A stretch of 64,000 bases of DNA, taken from the NCBI GenBank assembly GCA_910578835.1, contig CAJTSK010000010.1:7365-71364 (forward strand), written 5' to 3'. This stretch comes from an uncultured Muribaculum sp. (lineage in GTDB: Bacteria > Bacteroidota > Bacteroidia > Bacteroidales > Muribaculaceae). Position numbers and translations under genes: made by a program. The notes beneath the pieces were generated by a model. That model did no database searches and was not told the origin of the DNA. It saw only the letters and a program-made list of their open reading frames with translations. Shown here piece by piece: positions 43,753 through 53,064 of this stretch (positions are counted from its first letter, which is position 1; each line of letters begins with the position of its first letter).

Positions 43753-45174
43753 ATGACAACAGGCAAAGTTTCAACTGTTTCGCAAGGGAAAATCGACATG
43801 GACACGATGCCATTGCGATGGGGACATATCAGGGTGCTTATAATAGCATCGCTCGGTCAAGTGATAGGTCAGGGACTCGCCACTCTCGTAGGAGTGGTGA
43901 TACCGATGGTACAGATTGTGATACACCCCGAATTGTCAGCCGGGATGCAGGGCATACTCGGTTGCACGGCACTTGTCGGCAGAACCCTCGGCGCTCTCGT
44001 GTTTGGCAAGCTTAGCGACCGCTTCGGTTACCTGATATTTTTCAGACTATGCCCTATACTGATGATTGTGGCGTCGCTCACGGCATATTTCTGGCACCCG
44101 ATAGGAGTGTTGCTCGTGTGTCTGTTTCTCATGGGCTTCAGTGTCGGCGGGGAATACAGCCTTGACCCCGACTATATATCGGAAATCATGCCCGACCGCT
44201 GGAAGCTCTTCATGGTGGGCGTGGCAAAGGCATCGGCATCGGTCGGCAGCATCATCGTCGCCGCGCTCTGCTTCTGGATGATAAGCACGTGGGACTCTGC
44301 GATACCCTGGCCCAGACTTCTGTTTATCATGACCGGAATGGCGGGATTGATATTATTGCTGCGTCTGCGTTTTGCAGAAAGTCCAGGATGGCTAATGGCG
44401 CGTGGCGAGACTGCAAAGGCAGAGCAATCAGTGCAGTATTTTCTTGGTAAAAATGTGGTCATGCCTGTTCCCGCCGAAACGGAAAAACAGGCGTCGACCG
44501 ACAGCGCAACCCACCGGCAATCGGGATCATTCTTCTCCCGCAATATGAAAAAAATCATTTTCAGCGGTGTGCCATGGGCTTGCGAAGGGCTCGGGGTATA
44601 TGGCATAGGCATATTCCTCCCTATACTTATCATGGCTCTCGGCATCGACTATCTTCCTGCCAATGCCCCACACATCGAGCATATCGTCAACTCGGTGGAA
44701 ATCACCATATGGCTAAGCGTAATCATGCTTGTGGGCTTTATCGCCGGACTGTTGCTGCTGAAAAAGGTATATCACGTAAAGATGCAGGCATGGGGATTTT
44801 TCCTCTGTGCCGCCGGACTCGTGATATTACTTCTCGCCTACCGTCTGCACTGGGCCACATGGGTTGCCATAGCCGGATTCATGATATTCGAGCTGTTTCT
44901 AAACGCCGGGCCTCACCTCATCACGTTTATCCTGCCAACCCAGATCTATCCTGTAGCCGACCGTGGTACCGGCGTAGGTCTTTCCGCCGCAATCGGCAAG
45001 ATAGGAGCCGTTGCCGGAGCCTTTTTCATCCCCGTATTGCTGAAATGGGGAGGCTCAACGCTCGTGCTGATTGTGACAATCGCTGTGATGATAACCGGCG
45101 GCATAATCACAGCATGGCTCGGGCGACAGGTATTGCCTCCCAAGCCGGTGAAAGCCGACCGCTGGAGACTGTAG
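43753..45174 (+). CDS. MFS transporter, sugar-porter/metabolite-H+ symporter type
   Basis: The 473-aa protein has 12 predicted helices. Family motifs include GKLSDRFG after TM2, DPDYISEIMPDRW, and RFAESPGWLMARG after TM6, as in sugar porters and metabolite:proton symporters. A central cytoplasmic loop covers about 225-265. The substrate is not determinable. The first ATG (43753) lies 2 nt after the terminator T-run, so an internal start at 43798 is possible. It ends 3 nt from the convergent murF-alr gene. Confidence 0.87.
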   Translation: MTTGKVSTVSQGKIDMDTMPLRWGHIRVLIIASLGQVIGQGLATLVGVVIPMVQIVIHPELSAGMQGILGCTALVGRTLGALVFGKLSDRFGYLIFFRLCPILMIVASLTAYFWHPIGVLLVCLFLMGFSVGGEYSLDPDYISEIMPDRWKLFMVGVAKASASVGSIIVAALCFWMISTWDSAIPWPRLLFIMTGMAGLILLLRLRFAESPGWLMARGETAKAEQSVQYFLGKNVVMPVPAETEKQASTDSATHRQSGSFFSRNMKKIIFSGVPWACEGLGVYGIGIFLPILIMALGIDYLPANAPHIEHIVNSVEITIWLSVIMLVGFIAGLLLLKKVYHVKMQAWGFFLCAAGLVILLLAYRLHWATWVAIAGFMIFELFLNAGPHLITFILPTQIYPVADRGTGVGLSAAIGKIGAVAGAFFIPVLLKWGGSTLVLIVTIAVMITGGIITAWLGRQVLPPKPVKADRWRL

Positions 45175-45177
45175 CCG

Positions 45178-47646
45178 CTACTCGCGATAGTAGACACGCT
45201 TCACGCGCGATGACACCGAGGTCAACACCTCGTATGGGATTGTGCCAAGAGCGTCGGCTATCTCCATCACCGAGATATTCTTGCCGAATATCTCAACCTG
45301 GTCGCCCACCTTGCAGTCGACATCGGTCACGTCAATCATGCATATATCCATGCATATATTTCCTACCGTCGGACAGCGGTGACCGTTGACAAGCACGGTA
45401 AAGTGACCATTGCCGAGATGACGGTTTACCCCGTCGGCATAGCCGATAGGGATAGTGGCGATACGCGAGCGTCGATGCAACAGACCGCGACGGTTGTAAC
45501 CGATGGTAGTGCCAGCCTCCCACTCCTTGATGGCGATAATCACGGTGCGGAGCGAGCTTACCGGCTGCAAATCGCCCTGCGAATCGTCGGGCAGCGTAGG
45601 TATACCGTAAAGACATATACCAAGTCTCACCATGTCATACTGATACTCCGGGAAACGTGTTATGCCCGTGGAGTTAAGTATGTGGCGTAATATATGGTGA
45701 CTGAATCCCGCCTGCAACACATCGCAGCAACGGGCAAATATCTCGAATTGCTCACGCGAGTAGTCATCCATCGCCGGATCGTCGGCAGCCGCCAGATGAC
45801 TGAATACAGAGCATGGTGATATCACATCCTGCGACTGCAACAGCTCCACAAGCCGGGGCATGTCTTTTTCAAGAAATCCGAGGCGGTGCATGCCTGTATC
45901 AAGCTTGATATGCACAGGATAGTTTTTCACCCCGTGACGCTCTCCCTCCTTGATTATCTCCTCAAGGATATCAAATGAGTAGATTTCCGGTTCAAGATTA
46001 TGGGTGAACATGGTGGTATAGTTGACCACCTTGGGATTGAGTACCATGATAGGCATCGTGATACCCGCCTTGCGCAGGTCCATTGCCTCATCGGCTACAG
46101 CGACGGCAAGATATGCCGCGCCCTGCGACTGAAGGGTCTTGGCAAGCTCATATGACCCGGCTCCATATCCCGAAGCCTTTACCATGGCGACTATGCCGGT
46201 GGTAGGCTTGATACGTGACCGGAAATTATTGAAGTTGTGGACCACCGCATCGAGGTTGACTTCAAGCACAGTCTCGTGTTGACGCGCCTCAAGCAGGTCG
46301 TTGAGCCGGTTAAAGCCAAATGTATCGGCACCTTTGATTAATATCAGTTCATTGCGGAAATCATCGGGGGTGACATCGGCAAGAAATTCATCGGTCGACT
46401 TATAAAACCTCGCCTTGTCGCCAAACACGCCCGCATGAGCCGAAATCTCCTCCCCTATACCGATAAGACGTTCAATCCCCTTTCCGGCGATAAGATGCGC
46501 GATGTTGCTGTAAAGCGCGTCGGGAGTCATGGTCTCGTGCATCACGTCACTTAATATCAGGGTAGAGCTACGGTCGGCGGTAGTGCGTCGCTGCATGAAG
46601 TCAAGAGCCGGGGCAAGCGAATGATAATCGTTGGTATAGGCATCAAATATGAGCATACAGTTATTGACACCCTCGATTACGTTAAGGCGCGTGTCGACAC
46701 GTGTGAGCCTCCCCATACGGGAAGCGATTTCACCGGCAGGCACGTCAAGCAACATCAACGTGATCTGCGCAGCCACGGCATTTTCTACCGAGGCGGCATC
46801 GGTAAACGGTATCACCGACTCGCTCACGGCACCCTCAAACCGACACACGATACGCGAAGAGGCATCACCCTTTTCCACTGCCACTTTTACCGTGGCGGCA
46901 GGGTCGGTCATCGACCATCCGATAAGACGCGCCTTATATCCCGCACTTTCAAGCGCGGCGTTGACATCGGTATCGTCAGTGCAGTACACAAGTGTGTCAC
47001 ACCCCGCAAAGAGCTTAATCTTTTCGTCACACTTCTGGCGGCGCGAATGAAAGCCAACAGCATGTTCCGAGCCGACATTAGTGAGTATGCCTATCGTGGG
47101 GTCAATCATTGCCCGTAGCGCATCCATCTCGCCCGGCTGAGAAATACCCGCCTCAAATATACAAAGCTCGCTCTCATCGTCCATCTCCCATATCGAGAGG
47201 GGCACACCTATCTGGCTGTTGTAACTGCGCGGACTCCTCACAATCCTCACATCATGTTGCAGCAACTGATAAAGCCACTCTTTAAGCGACGTCTTACCAC
47301 GGCTGCCGGTAATTCCGACCACGGGAATATCGTAGCGGTGACGGTGACATGACGCAATTTTATGGAGCGCTTCCTTAACATCGGGCACTACGAGAAAATT
47401 GACATCATCATGTCGGGCGGCATCTTCCGGAATCTCCTCAACCACAAAATTTTTCACACCCTTTTCCACCAGGTCGGCTATATAGCGGTGACCGTCGTTG
47501 TTAGGAGTGCGGAGAGCAAAAAACAGCGACTCTCCGGGATAGGTTAGTGACCGGGAGTCGGTAAGCAATACTGATATATCATGATTCGGAAAATCGGGCT
47601 CCCTCAGATTCAGGAGCCTCGCGATTCCGGAAATACTGTATTTCAT
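45178..47646 (-). CDS. Bifunctional MurF ligase / alanine racemase fusion
   Basis: The 822-aa protein joins two peptidoglycan steps. The N-terminal MurF half has P-loop GITGSRGKTS (111-120) and the Mur-ligase EAGISQPGEM and NVGSEHA motifs; it adds D-Ala-D-Ala to UDP-MurNAc-tripeptide. The C-terminal alanine racemase (from about residue 460) has the PLP lysine K490 in MVKASGYGAG, followed by GMHRLGF and a YADGVNR segment. This fusion is characteristic of Bacteroidota. I chose the ATG at 47646, 13 nt after the waaA stop; the longer frame to 47703 would overlap waaA. Confidence 0.95.
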   Translation of the reverse strand: MKYSISGIARLLNLREPDFPNHDISVLLTDSRSLTYPGESLFFALRTPNNDGHRYIADLVEKGVKNFVVEEIPEDAARHDDVNFLVVPDVKEALHKIASCHRHRYDIPVVGITGSRGKTSLKEWLYQLLQHDVRIVRSPRSYNSQIGVPLSIWEMDDESELCIFEAGISQPGEMDALRAMIDPTIGILTNVGSEHAVGFHSRRQKCDEKIKLFAGCDTLVYCTDDTDVNAALESAGYKARLIGWSMTDPAATVKVAVEKGDASSRIVCRFEGAVSESVIPFTDAASVENAVAAQITLMLLDVPAGEIASRMGRLTRVDTRLNVIEGVNNCMLIFDAYTNDYHSLAPALDFMQRRTTADRSSTLILSDVMHETMTPDALYSNIAHLIAGKGIERLIGIGEEISAHAGVFGDKARFYKSTDEFLADVTPDDFRNELILIKGADTFGFNRLNDLLEARQHETVLEVNLDAVVHNFNNFRSRIKPTTGIVAMVKASGYGAGSYELAKTLQSQGAAYLAVAVADEAMDLRKAGITMPIMVLNPKVVNYTTMFTHNLEPEIYSFDILEEIIKEGERHGVKNYPVHIKLDTGMHRLGFLEKDMPRLVELLQSQDVISPCSVFSHLAAADDPAMDDYSREQFEIFARCCDVLQAGFSHHILRHILNSTGITRFPEYQYDMVRLGICLYGIPTLPDDSQGDLQPVSSLRTVIIAIKEWEAGTTIGYNRRGLLHRRSRIATIPIGYADGVNRHLGNGHFTVLVNGHRCPTVGNICMDICMIDVTDVDCKVGDQVEIFGKNISVMEIADALGTIPYEVLTSVSSRVKRVYYRE

Positions 47647-47659
47647 ATTAAGAACTTGT

Positions 47660-48913
47660 TTAATAATCCAAGTTGCGGGTGACGACAGGCTCAATGTCGG
47701 CATATATGCAAGCTGTCGCGCCCAGATTGTGTTTTACGTAGTCGGCAGCCGATTTTCCGGCTCCAGCAAGGAAATCGCCGTCAGAGAGCATGCGGTCAAG
47801 TATAGAATCGAGCTCTTCCTTGCTGCGGTAAGTAAATGCGCCTCCGGCAGCAATCATCTCTATAGCCTCTTTGAATTTCTTGTAGTTGGGACCGAATATC
47901 ACCGGCATACCATAGACGGCAGCCTCGTTGATATTATGGATGCCCACACCGAAACCGCCGCCTACATAGCCTATGTCGCCATAGGTATATATGCTCGACA
48001 GCTTGCCATAGCAATCGACAATAACGCAGTCGGCTCCGGCAGCTTGCTCGGCTGTAAGAGTAGAGAGGCGATACACCTTCCTGCTGATGGCAGCCTCGAT
48101 AGCGGCTATGCGCTCAGGCTTCACCTCATGAGGGGCGATGATAAGTTTAAGTTCAGGATGGGAATTGAAATAGGGCAATATATTTGCCTCGTCAGGTTGC
48201 CACGTGCTTCCCGCTATCATAAACACACCTCCGCTCTCTTTCATAGCCTTTATCTCGGGAATCTCCTTACACCCCTTCATGATGTCGGTCACGCGGTCAA
48301 AGCGGGTGTCGCCCGCCACGGTCACATTGTTTATGCCGATACCTGCAAGCAGCGACTTGGAGCGCTCATCCTGCACATATATGTGGGTGTAACATTTCAG
48401 CATCGAGCGCATCATGCCACCCCACGGCTTGAAAAACACCTGCGAGGGACGGAATATCGCCGAGATGATGTAGGTAGGTATCCCGCGACGCTTAAGTTCC
48501 TGAAGATAATTGCCCCAGAACTCATACTTGATAAATATGGCAAGCGAGGGATTTACCAGGTCAAGAAACGTCCTTACACGGCGAGGAGTGTCAAGAGGGA
48601 GATAGCACACAGCATCGGCAAGCGGAAAATTTTTCTTTACCTCATATCCGGAGGGTGAGAAAAATGTGAGCAGTATCTTACACTCAGGATGCTTATCTTT
48701 AATCATCTCAATCATAGGGCGTGCCTGCTCAAACTCGCCCGCCGATGCGGAATGAAACCATATATACCGCTTACCCGGCGTCAACGTGGCGCGCAGGTAA
48801 TCGAGCGCGTCACGCTGTCCGTCGTGAAGTTTCTTAACTTTTTCGTCGCGTAAGGCGGCAATTTTTATTCCTGTGCCAAATGCACGTATGGCAAAATTAT
48901 ACAAAGGATTCAT
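47660..48913 (-). CDS. waaA: 3-deoxy-D-manno-octulosonic acid (Kdo) transferase
   Basis: WaaA transfers Kdo from CMP-Kdo to lipid A precursors at the inner membrane. The 417-aa protein has a short N-terminal hydrophobic stretch and the GT30 motif HSASAGEFEQARP with catalytic Glu60. The KYEFWGNYL, AGSTWQPDE and GGGFGVGIHNINEAAVYG motifs are conserved in the family. It lies between gltX (29 nt upstream) and murF-alr (13 nt downstream) on the same strand, so the three may form one operon. Confidence 0.95.
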   Translation of the reverse strand: MNPLYNFAIRAFGTGIKIAALRDEKVKKLHDGQRDALDYLRATLTPGKRYIWFHSASAGEFEQARPMIEMIKDKHPECKILLTFFSPSGYEVKKNFPLADAVCYLPLDTPRRVRTFLDLVNPSLAIFIKYEFWGNYLQELKRRGIPTYIISAIFRPSQVFFKPWGGMMRSMLKCYTHIYVQDERSKSLLAGIGINNVTVAGDTRFDRVTDIMKGCKEIPEIKAMKESGGVFMIAGSTWQPDEANILPYFNSHPELKLIIAPHEVKPERIAAIEAAISRKVYRLSTLTAEQAAGADCVIVDCYGKLSSIYTYGDIGYVGGGFGVGIHNINEAAVYGMPVIFGPNYKKFKEAIEMIAAGGAFTYRSKEELDSILDRMLSDGDFLAGAGKSAADYVKHNLGATACIYADIEPVVTRNLDY

Positions 48914-48942
48914 GCCGTGAGTGTCTTCGCTGAGATATACCG

Positions 48943-50466
48943 TTAGAGTGTTATTACTTCAACGCCTTTGTTGATACGGCTGATTGTCTCGTCCTTGCCA
49001 AGGAGCTCGGTGATGTCAAACATGTGAGGACCCTTGCACTCTCCCACCACGGTAAGGCGGAACGCGTTCATAACATTTCCAAGGTGATAACCCTTTGAGG
49101 CAATCCATTCGAGCACTACCGGCTCGGCTGCCGCACTGCTGAAATCAGCCATGCCACGCAACACCTCTACAAGCTCACCCATGATGCGCGGGGTATCTTC
49201 GTTCCAGCGCTTCTTCACATCCTTGGGATTATAAGCCTCCGGAGCCTTGAAGAAGAATTTAGCCTGGTCCCAAAGATCCTTCACAAAATAAATTCTGCCC
49301 TTCACCATGCCAACAGCACGCGCTATGTAATCATCGGTGAAATCATCGGGATTCACTCCGTTGGCGGCAAGTACCGGTTTGAAGAGCGAGGCAAGACGCT
49401 CGTCGGGCAACTTCTGAAGATACTCGTGGTTAAACCATCGACCCTTCTCAAAATCAAACTTAGCCCCCGACTTCGAGCAATGACCGAAGTCAAACTTCTC
49501 GATTAGCTCAGCCATTGACATTATCTCGCTGTCGTCGCCGGGATTCCAGCCAAGGAGAGCGAGGAAGTTGACCACCGCCTCGGGAAGATAACCCGATTCG
49601 CGATAGCCTGACGACACTTCGCCGCCTTCGGGATGCCATTCGAGAGGGAACACCGGAAATCCCAGACGGTCACCGTCGCGCTTGCTGAGCTTTCCCTTTC
49701 CGTCGGGCTTCAGCAGCAAGGGCAGATGCACAAATGCCGGCGCGGTGTCGCTCCAGCCGAATGCCTCGTAAAGAAGCACATGAAGAGGTGCAGAAGGCAA
49801 CCACTCTTCACCGCGTATCACATGAGACACCTCCATCAGATGGTCGTCGACTATATTGGCAAGATGATATGTAGGCAGGTCATCGGCACTCTTGTAAAGC
49901 ACCTTGTCATCAAGCACGGAAGAGTTTATCTTTACCTCGCCGCGAAGAAGGTCATTGACCACGACATCGATGCCCGGCTCAATCTTGAAACGCACTACAT
50001 ACTGCGTGCCCTCGTCTATAAGACGCTTTACCTCTTCGGCAGGCAAAGAAAGTGAATTGCGCATAGAGTCGCGGGTAGAAGCGTCATACTGGAAATTGGG
50101 TATCTCCGCGCGCTTAGCCTCCAGCTCGGCGGGAGTGTCAAAAGCTATGTATGCCTTGCCTGCGTCAAGCAGCATCTTCACATGTTCGCGATAAATGTTG
50201 CGACGTTCGCTCTGTTTGTAAGGTCCGTAAGCGCCTCCTTCGCGCACACCTTCGTCAATGCCTATCCCGAGCCATGCCAGAGCTTCATTGATATACTCTT
50301 CAGCTCCCGGCACAAAGCGATGAGAGTCAGTGTCTTCGATACGCAGTATCATGTCACCGCCATGCTTGCGGGCAAAAAGGTAATTATACAACGCTGTACG
50401 TACACCACCTATATGGAGCGGTCCCGTGGGTGACGGGGCAAACCTTACTCTTACTTTACGATCCAT
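48943..50466 (-). CDS. gltX: Glutamyl-tRNA synthetase
   Basis: This class I synthetase has [21 protein letters not shown] (HIGH-equivalent HIGG at 18-21), LRIEDTD, and KMSKS-equivalent KLSKRDGDR near residue 258. The anticodon-binding C-terminal half is present and the 507-aa length is normal. A -7 TAACTTTG (50495-50502) lies 28 nt upstream of the ATG. Genes for amidotransferase GatCAB are not in the window, so discrimination against tRNA-Gln cannot be judged. Confidence 0.97.
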   Translation of the reverse strand: MDRKVRVRFAPSPTGPLHIGGVRTALYNYLFARKHGGDMILRIEDTDSHRFVPGAEEYINEALAWLGIGIDEGVREGGAYGPYKQSERRNIYREHVKMLLDAGKAYIAFDTPAELEAKRAEIPNFQYDASTRDSMRNSLSLPAEEVKRLIDEGTQYVVRFKIEPGIDVVVNDLLRGEVKINSSVLDDKVLYKSADDLPTYHLANIVDDHLMEVSHVIRGEEWLPSAPLHVLLYEAFGWSDTAPAFVHLPLLLKPDGKGKLSKRDGDRLGFPVFPLEWHPEGGEVSSGYRESGYLPEAVVNFLALLGWNPGDDSEIMSMAELIEKFDFGHCSKSGAKFDFEKGRWFNHEYLQKLPDERLASLFKPVLAANGVNPDDFTDDYIARAVGMVKGRIYFVKDLWDQAKFFFKAPEAYNPKDVKKRWNEDTPRIMGELVEVLRGMADFSSAAAEPVVLEWIASKGYHLGNVMNAFRLTVVGECKGPHMFDITELLGKDETISRINKGVEVITL

Positions 50467-50667
50467 CTTAATGACTAATTGTTAAAAAGTGTCGCAAAGT
50501 TACTAATAAAATATGACATAACAGCCTACATATGTCACTTTACCTCCAAAAACTTTTTCTCACCCACAGCAGCACGCTTTTCACAATCCCCGTCATGACA
50601 AAGGATGCCTGTGACTGAACTAATTGCGAAAGGTATTGTTATTAACACTAAATTAACAACCATAATT

Positions 50668-51297
50668 ATGTCAAAATCAATCACAGTACTTTTAAGCGCA
50701 CTTGCCGCAGGCATGGCGGTAACAATGACTTATTGTAGCAAGCAGGCAAAATTTCTCGGTTCATGGACCGAGGTAAACCCCACAAATATCACCGTGCAGA
50801 TACCCGGTGCCACATCGGCCACTTCACGGGTGACCATAGACTTCATCGACAATATCGAGAAGTCAGGGGGCGCTGTGACACTACTGAGCGACATAAGCGT
50901 CATGCACACAATCGACGCCGACTCTCTTTCCCAGGGACAACCCTATGAGGTCAAAATCACGGCGAAGGCATCGGTTGACGGCACATGGAGCTATGACATC
51001 GACGATGATGACGACCTGCTGCTTGCGCTTGACCTGTCAAAACTGAAGATTGACATCGACAAAAGCAACATCTCATTCACGCGTCCGGCAGCCACGGTGG
51101 TGCCAGAAGCTCATCTCGACTCGCTCGCATTGAGTCACATCGACTCATGGAAGCGCGACCTCACCGGAGTAATATCACGGGAGATGGCACGATATACCGT
51201 CATTGACGATATCGAAATGAGCCGCGACGGCGACATGCTTACTTTTGAGGTTCATTCACCGGAAGCAAAACTGCATTTTAAACGCGACATCGAATAA
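50668..51297 (+). CDS. Lipoprotein-like hypothetical protein
   Basis: From the ATG at 50668 the 209-aa product has a short hydrophobic signal with a possible lipobox (VTMTYC, Cys near residue 21). A beta-rich region follows (FLGSWTEVNPTNITVQIPG) and then an Asp-rich patch (YDIDDDDDLLLALDL). A Thr/Ser-rich start and a FLGSW motif resemble lipocalin-like Bacteroidales lipoproteins, but I do not assign a family. An upstream in-frame ATG (50605) would add 21 residues without signal-peptide character. Confidence 0.7.
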   Translation: MSKSITVLLSALAAGMAVTMTYCSKQAKFLGSWTEVNPTNITVQIPGATSATSRVTIDFIDNIEKSGGAVTLLSDISVMHTIDADSLSQGQPYEVKITAKASVDGTWSYDIDDDDDLLLALDLSKLKIDIDKSNISFTRPAATVVPEAHLDSLALSHIDSWKRDLTGVISREMARYTVIDDIEMSRDGDMLTFEVHSPEAKLHFKRDIE

Positions 51298-51327
51298 AAC
51301 ACCCATTCACCGGCAACACCGCCCCGG

Positions 51328-53064
51328 CTATTGCAGCAGCATCACAAACCCTCCTCGTGGCAACACCTTGATTTCCCCGGGGATGACAGCCGGAGCGGTG
51401 ATGCTCCATTCTTCCTTCCCGTCAGTGATAAGAGTCGCTTTTTTTGAAGCGACATCAGGCAGACGCGAAAGGTCGACAGCCATGTCCCGTGACAGGTCGG
51501 AACCGTTTATTCCCGCCACATACCATACATCACCTTTTCTGCGCGCCATCACCACATACTCGCCGGGATAACCTCCGAGCAGGCGGGTGTCGTCCCATGA
51601 TGCCGGGAGGGCCGTAAGAAACTCCTTTATCGCTTCAGGCTGCGACAAAAAGCTTTCGGGGCGGTCGGCAAGATGCTGTATGCCCGACTCATACAGCACT
51701 GTCAACGCAAGTTCGTGAGCGTCGGTCGTTATGTGGGGATGCTGTGAATCGGTAAACGCACACGGCGTATAGTCCATCGAGCCTACGACGTTTCGTGTAA
51801 AGGGCAATGTAGCGTTATGAGCCGCTGCCTTGTCGGTAAATGTCGGCACATTATTATACCATTCGGCACCATAAACGCCCTCAACGCTTATAAGATTGGG
51901 ATAAGTCCTCTGCAAGCCGCGAGGTATTGTCGCACCATGGAAATTAACGAGCAGATGATGACGTGCCGCACACTCAAGCAGCTCGACCATATAGCGCAGG
52001 TTACGGTTGGTGTCACCTGAGAAAAAGTCGACCTTGACACCCGCTATACCGTTGACTTGACACCACGCAAATTCCCGTTCACGGTCAGCGGGGTCATTCA
52101 ACCTGAATTTCGGTCCGGGCGCACCGTCAATCCATCCTACCGACGAATTATACCATATCAGCGGCTTTACGCCCTTTTCATGAGCATAAGCGACTGCATC
52201 AAGCACATTCCTGCCATTTTTCATCTCATCCCATTCGGCATCAATGAGCACATAAGGAAGCTTCAGCTCGCAAGCCATGTCGACATAACGGCATATTATA
52301 TCATAATCATTAGAGCCGTGATTGTAAGCCCAATACACCCATGACGCCACACCCGGCTCTATCCACGACGTGTCGGCGATTCTTGACGGGAGGGCATTGT
52401 CGCTGACAAGCGTCGACTCGACCACATCGGCAAGTCCTCCTATTATCGCGGTCTGCCACCCGGGAGACTCTTCTCCATCAGGACTGATGCCGAACACTCC
52501 CGGCTCTCTTGTGGCATACATGCTCGACGCAGCCGAGTTTTCATCAATCCCCGACTCGGAAAGCAACATGAAAAGCGACTTGTCGCCATACTCAAACAAT
52601 GCCGGATAGCCTATGCGGAAACCGTCGCACAGGTCATCACGGTCGCGCGGGAAAAATCCTTCATAGCTGTCGGTCCACTTCATTAGCCAAGAATGGGCAG
52701 CTTCCGACAGGTCAACCCGGTAATCATGACAGCCTGACCATGCCACGCCGTCGTCATACACCCTCACGGCAAGCGTGTCGCCCGATGCGAGACGGTAAAG
52801 CCCCGACATATAGCTATTATGACATACACTCCTTTTTCCGGTAACCATCGTATAATCCACATCATGCCTGCCGCCATCAATGACCTCATCGACATCACCG
52901 CAGCGGATAGTCATCACAGGCATCCATTTTCCGCCTGATATACCGCTTACCACAATCGCGGAATCGCCCGTCAACTCCGCATTTACCCGCGCGCCCGGCG
53001 ACAACTGGGCGGAAGCCACTGCAGCCACCGGCAACAGCAGCAAAGACAATATGTTTCTCATCAT
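51328..53064 (-). CDS. Glycoside hydrolase family 97 enzyme
   Basis: The 578-aa protein has a signal peptide (1 to about 19, LPVAAVASAQ). An N-terminal beta-sandwich is followed by a (beta/alpha)8 barrel with WVYWAYNHGSNDYDIICRYVD-type and LPYVLIDAEWDE segments. GVKVDFFSGD places Asp346 where retaining GH97 members have the nucleophile, and SVEGVYGAEW supplies a candidate acid/base Glu. This suggests the alpha-galactosidase-type retaining subgroup rather than the SusB inverting type, at moderate confidence. Its ATG overlaps the GH31 stop (ATGA), so the two are made together. Confidence 0.9.
   Translation of the reverse strand: MMRNILSLLLLPVAAVASAQLSPGARVNAELTGDSAIVVSGISGGKWMPVMTIRCGDVDEVIDGGRHDVDYTMVTGKRSVCHNSYMSGLYRLASGDTLAVRVYDDGVAWSGCHDYRVDLSEAAHSWLMKWTDSYEGFFPRDRDDLCDGFRIGYPALFEYGDKSLFMLLSESGIDENSAASSMYATREPGVFGISPDGEESPGWQTAIIGGLADVVESTLVSDNALPSRIADTSWIEPGVASWVYWAYNHGSNDYDIICRYVDMACELKLPYVLIDAEWDEMKNGRNVLDAVAYAHEKGVKPLIWYNSSVGWIDGAPGPKFRLNDPADREREFAWCQVNGIAGVKVDFFSGDTNRNLRYMVELLECAARHHLLVNFHGATIPRGLQRTYPNLISVEGVYGAEWYNNVPTFTDKAAAHNATLPFTRNVVGSMDYTPCAFTDSQHPHITTDAHELALTVLYESGIQHLADRPESFLSQPEAIKEFLTALPASWDDTRLLGGYPGEYVVMARRKGDVWYVAGINGSDLSRDMAVDLSRLPDVASKKATLITDGKEEWSITAPAVIPGEIKVLPRGGFVMLLQ

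Noticed and set aside
45178..47703. Longer start for the MurF-racemase gene at 47703
   Set aside because: It would overlap the 3' end of waaA, and the added residues are not MurF-like; the ATG at 47646 fits.
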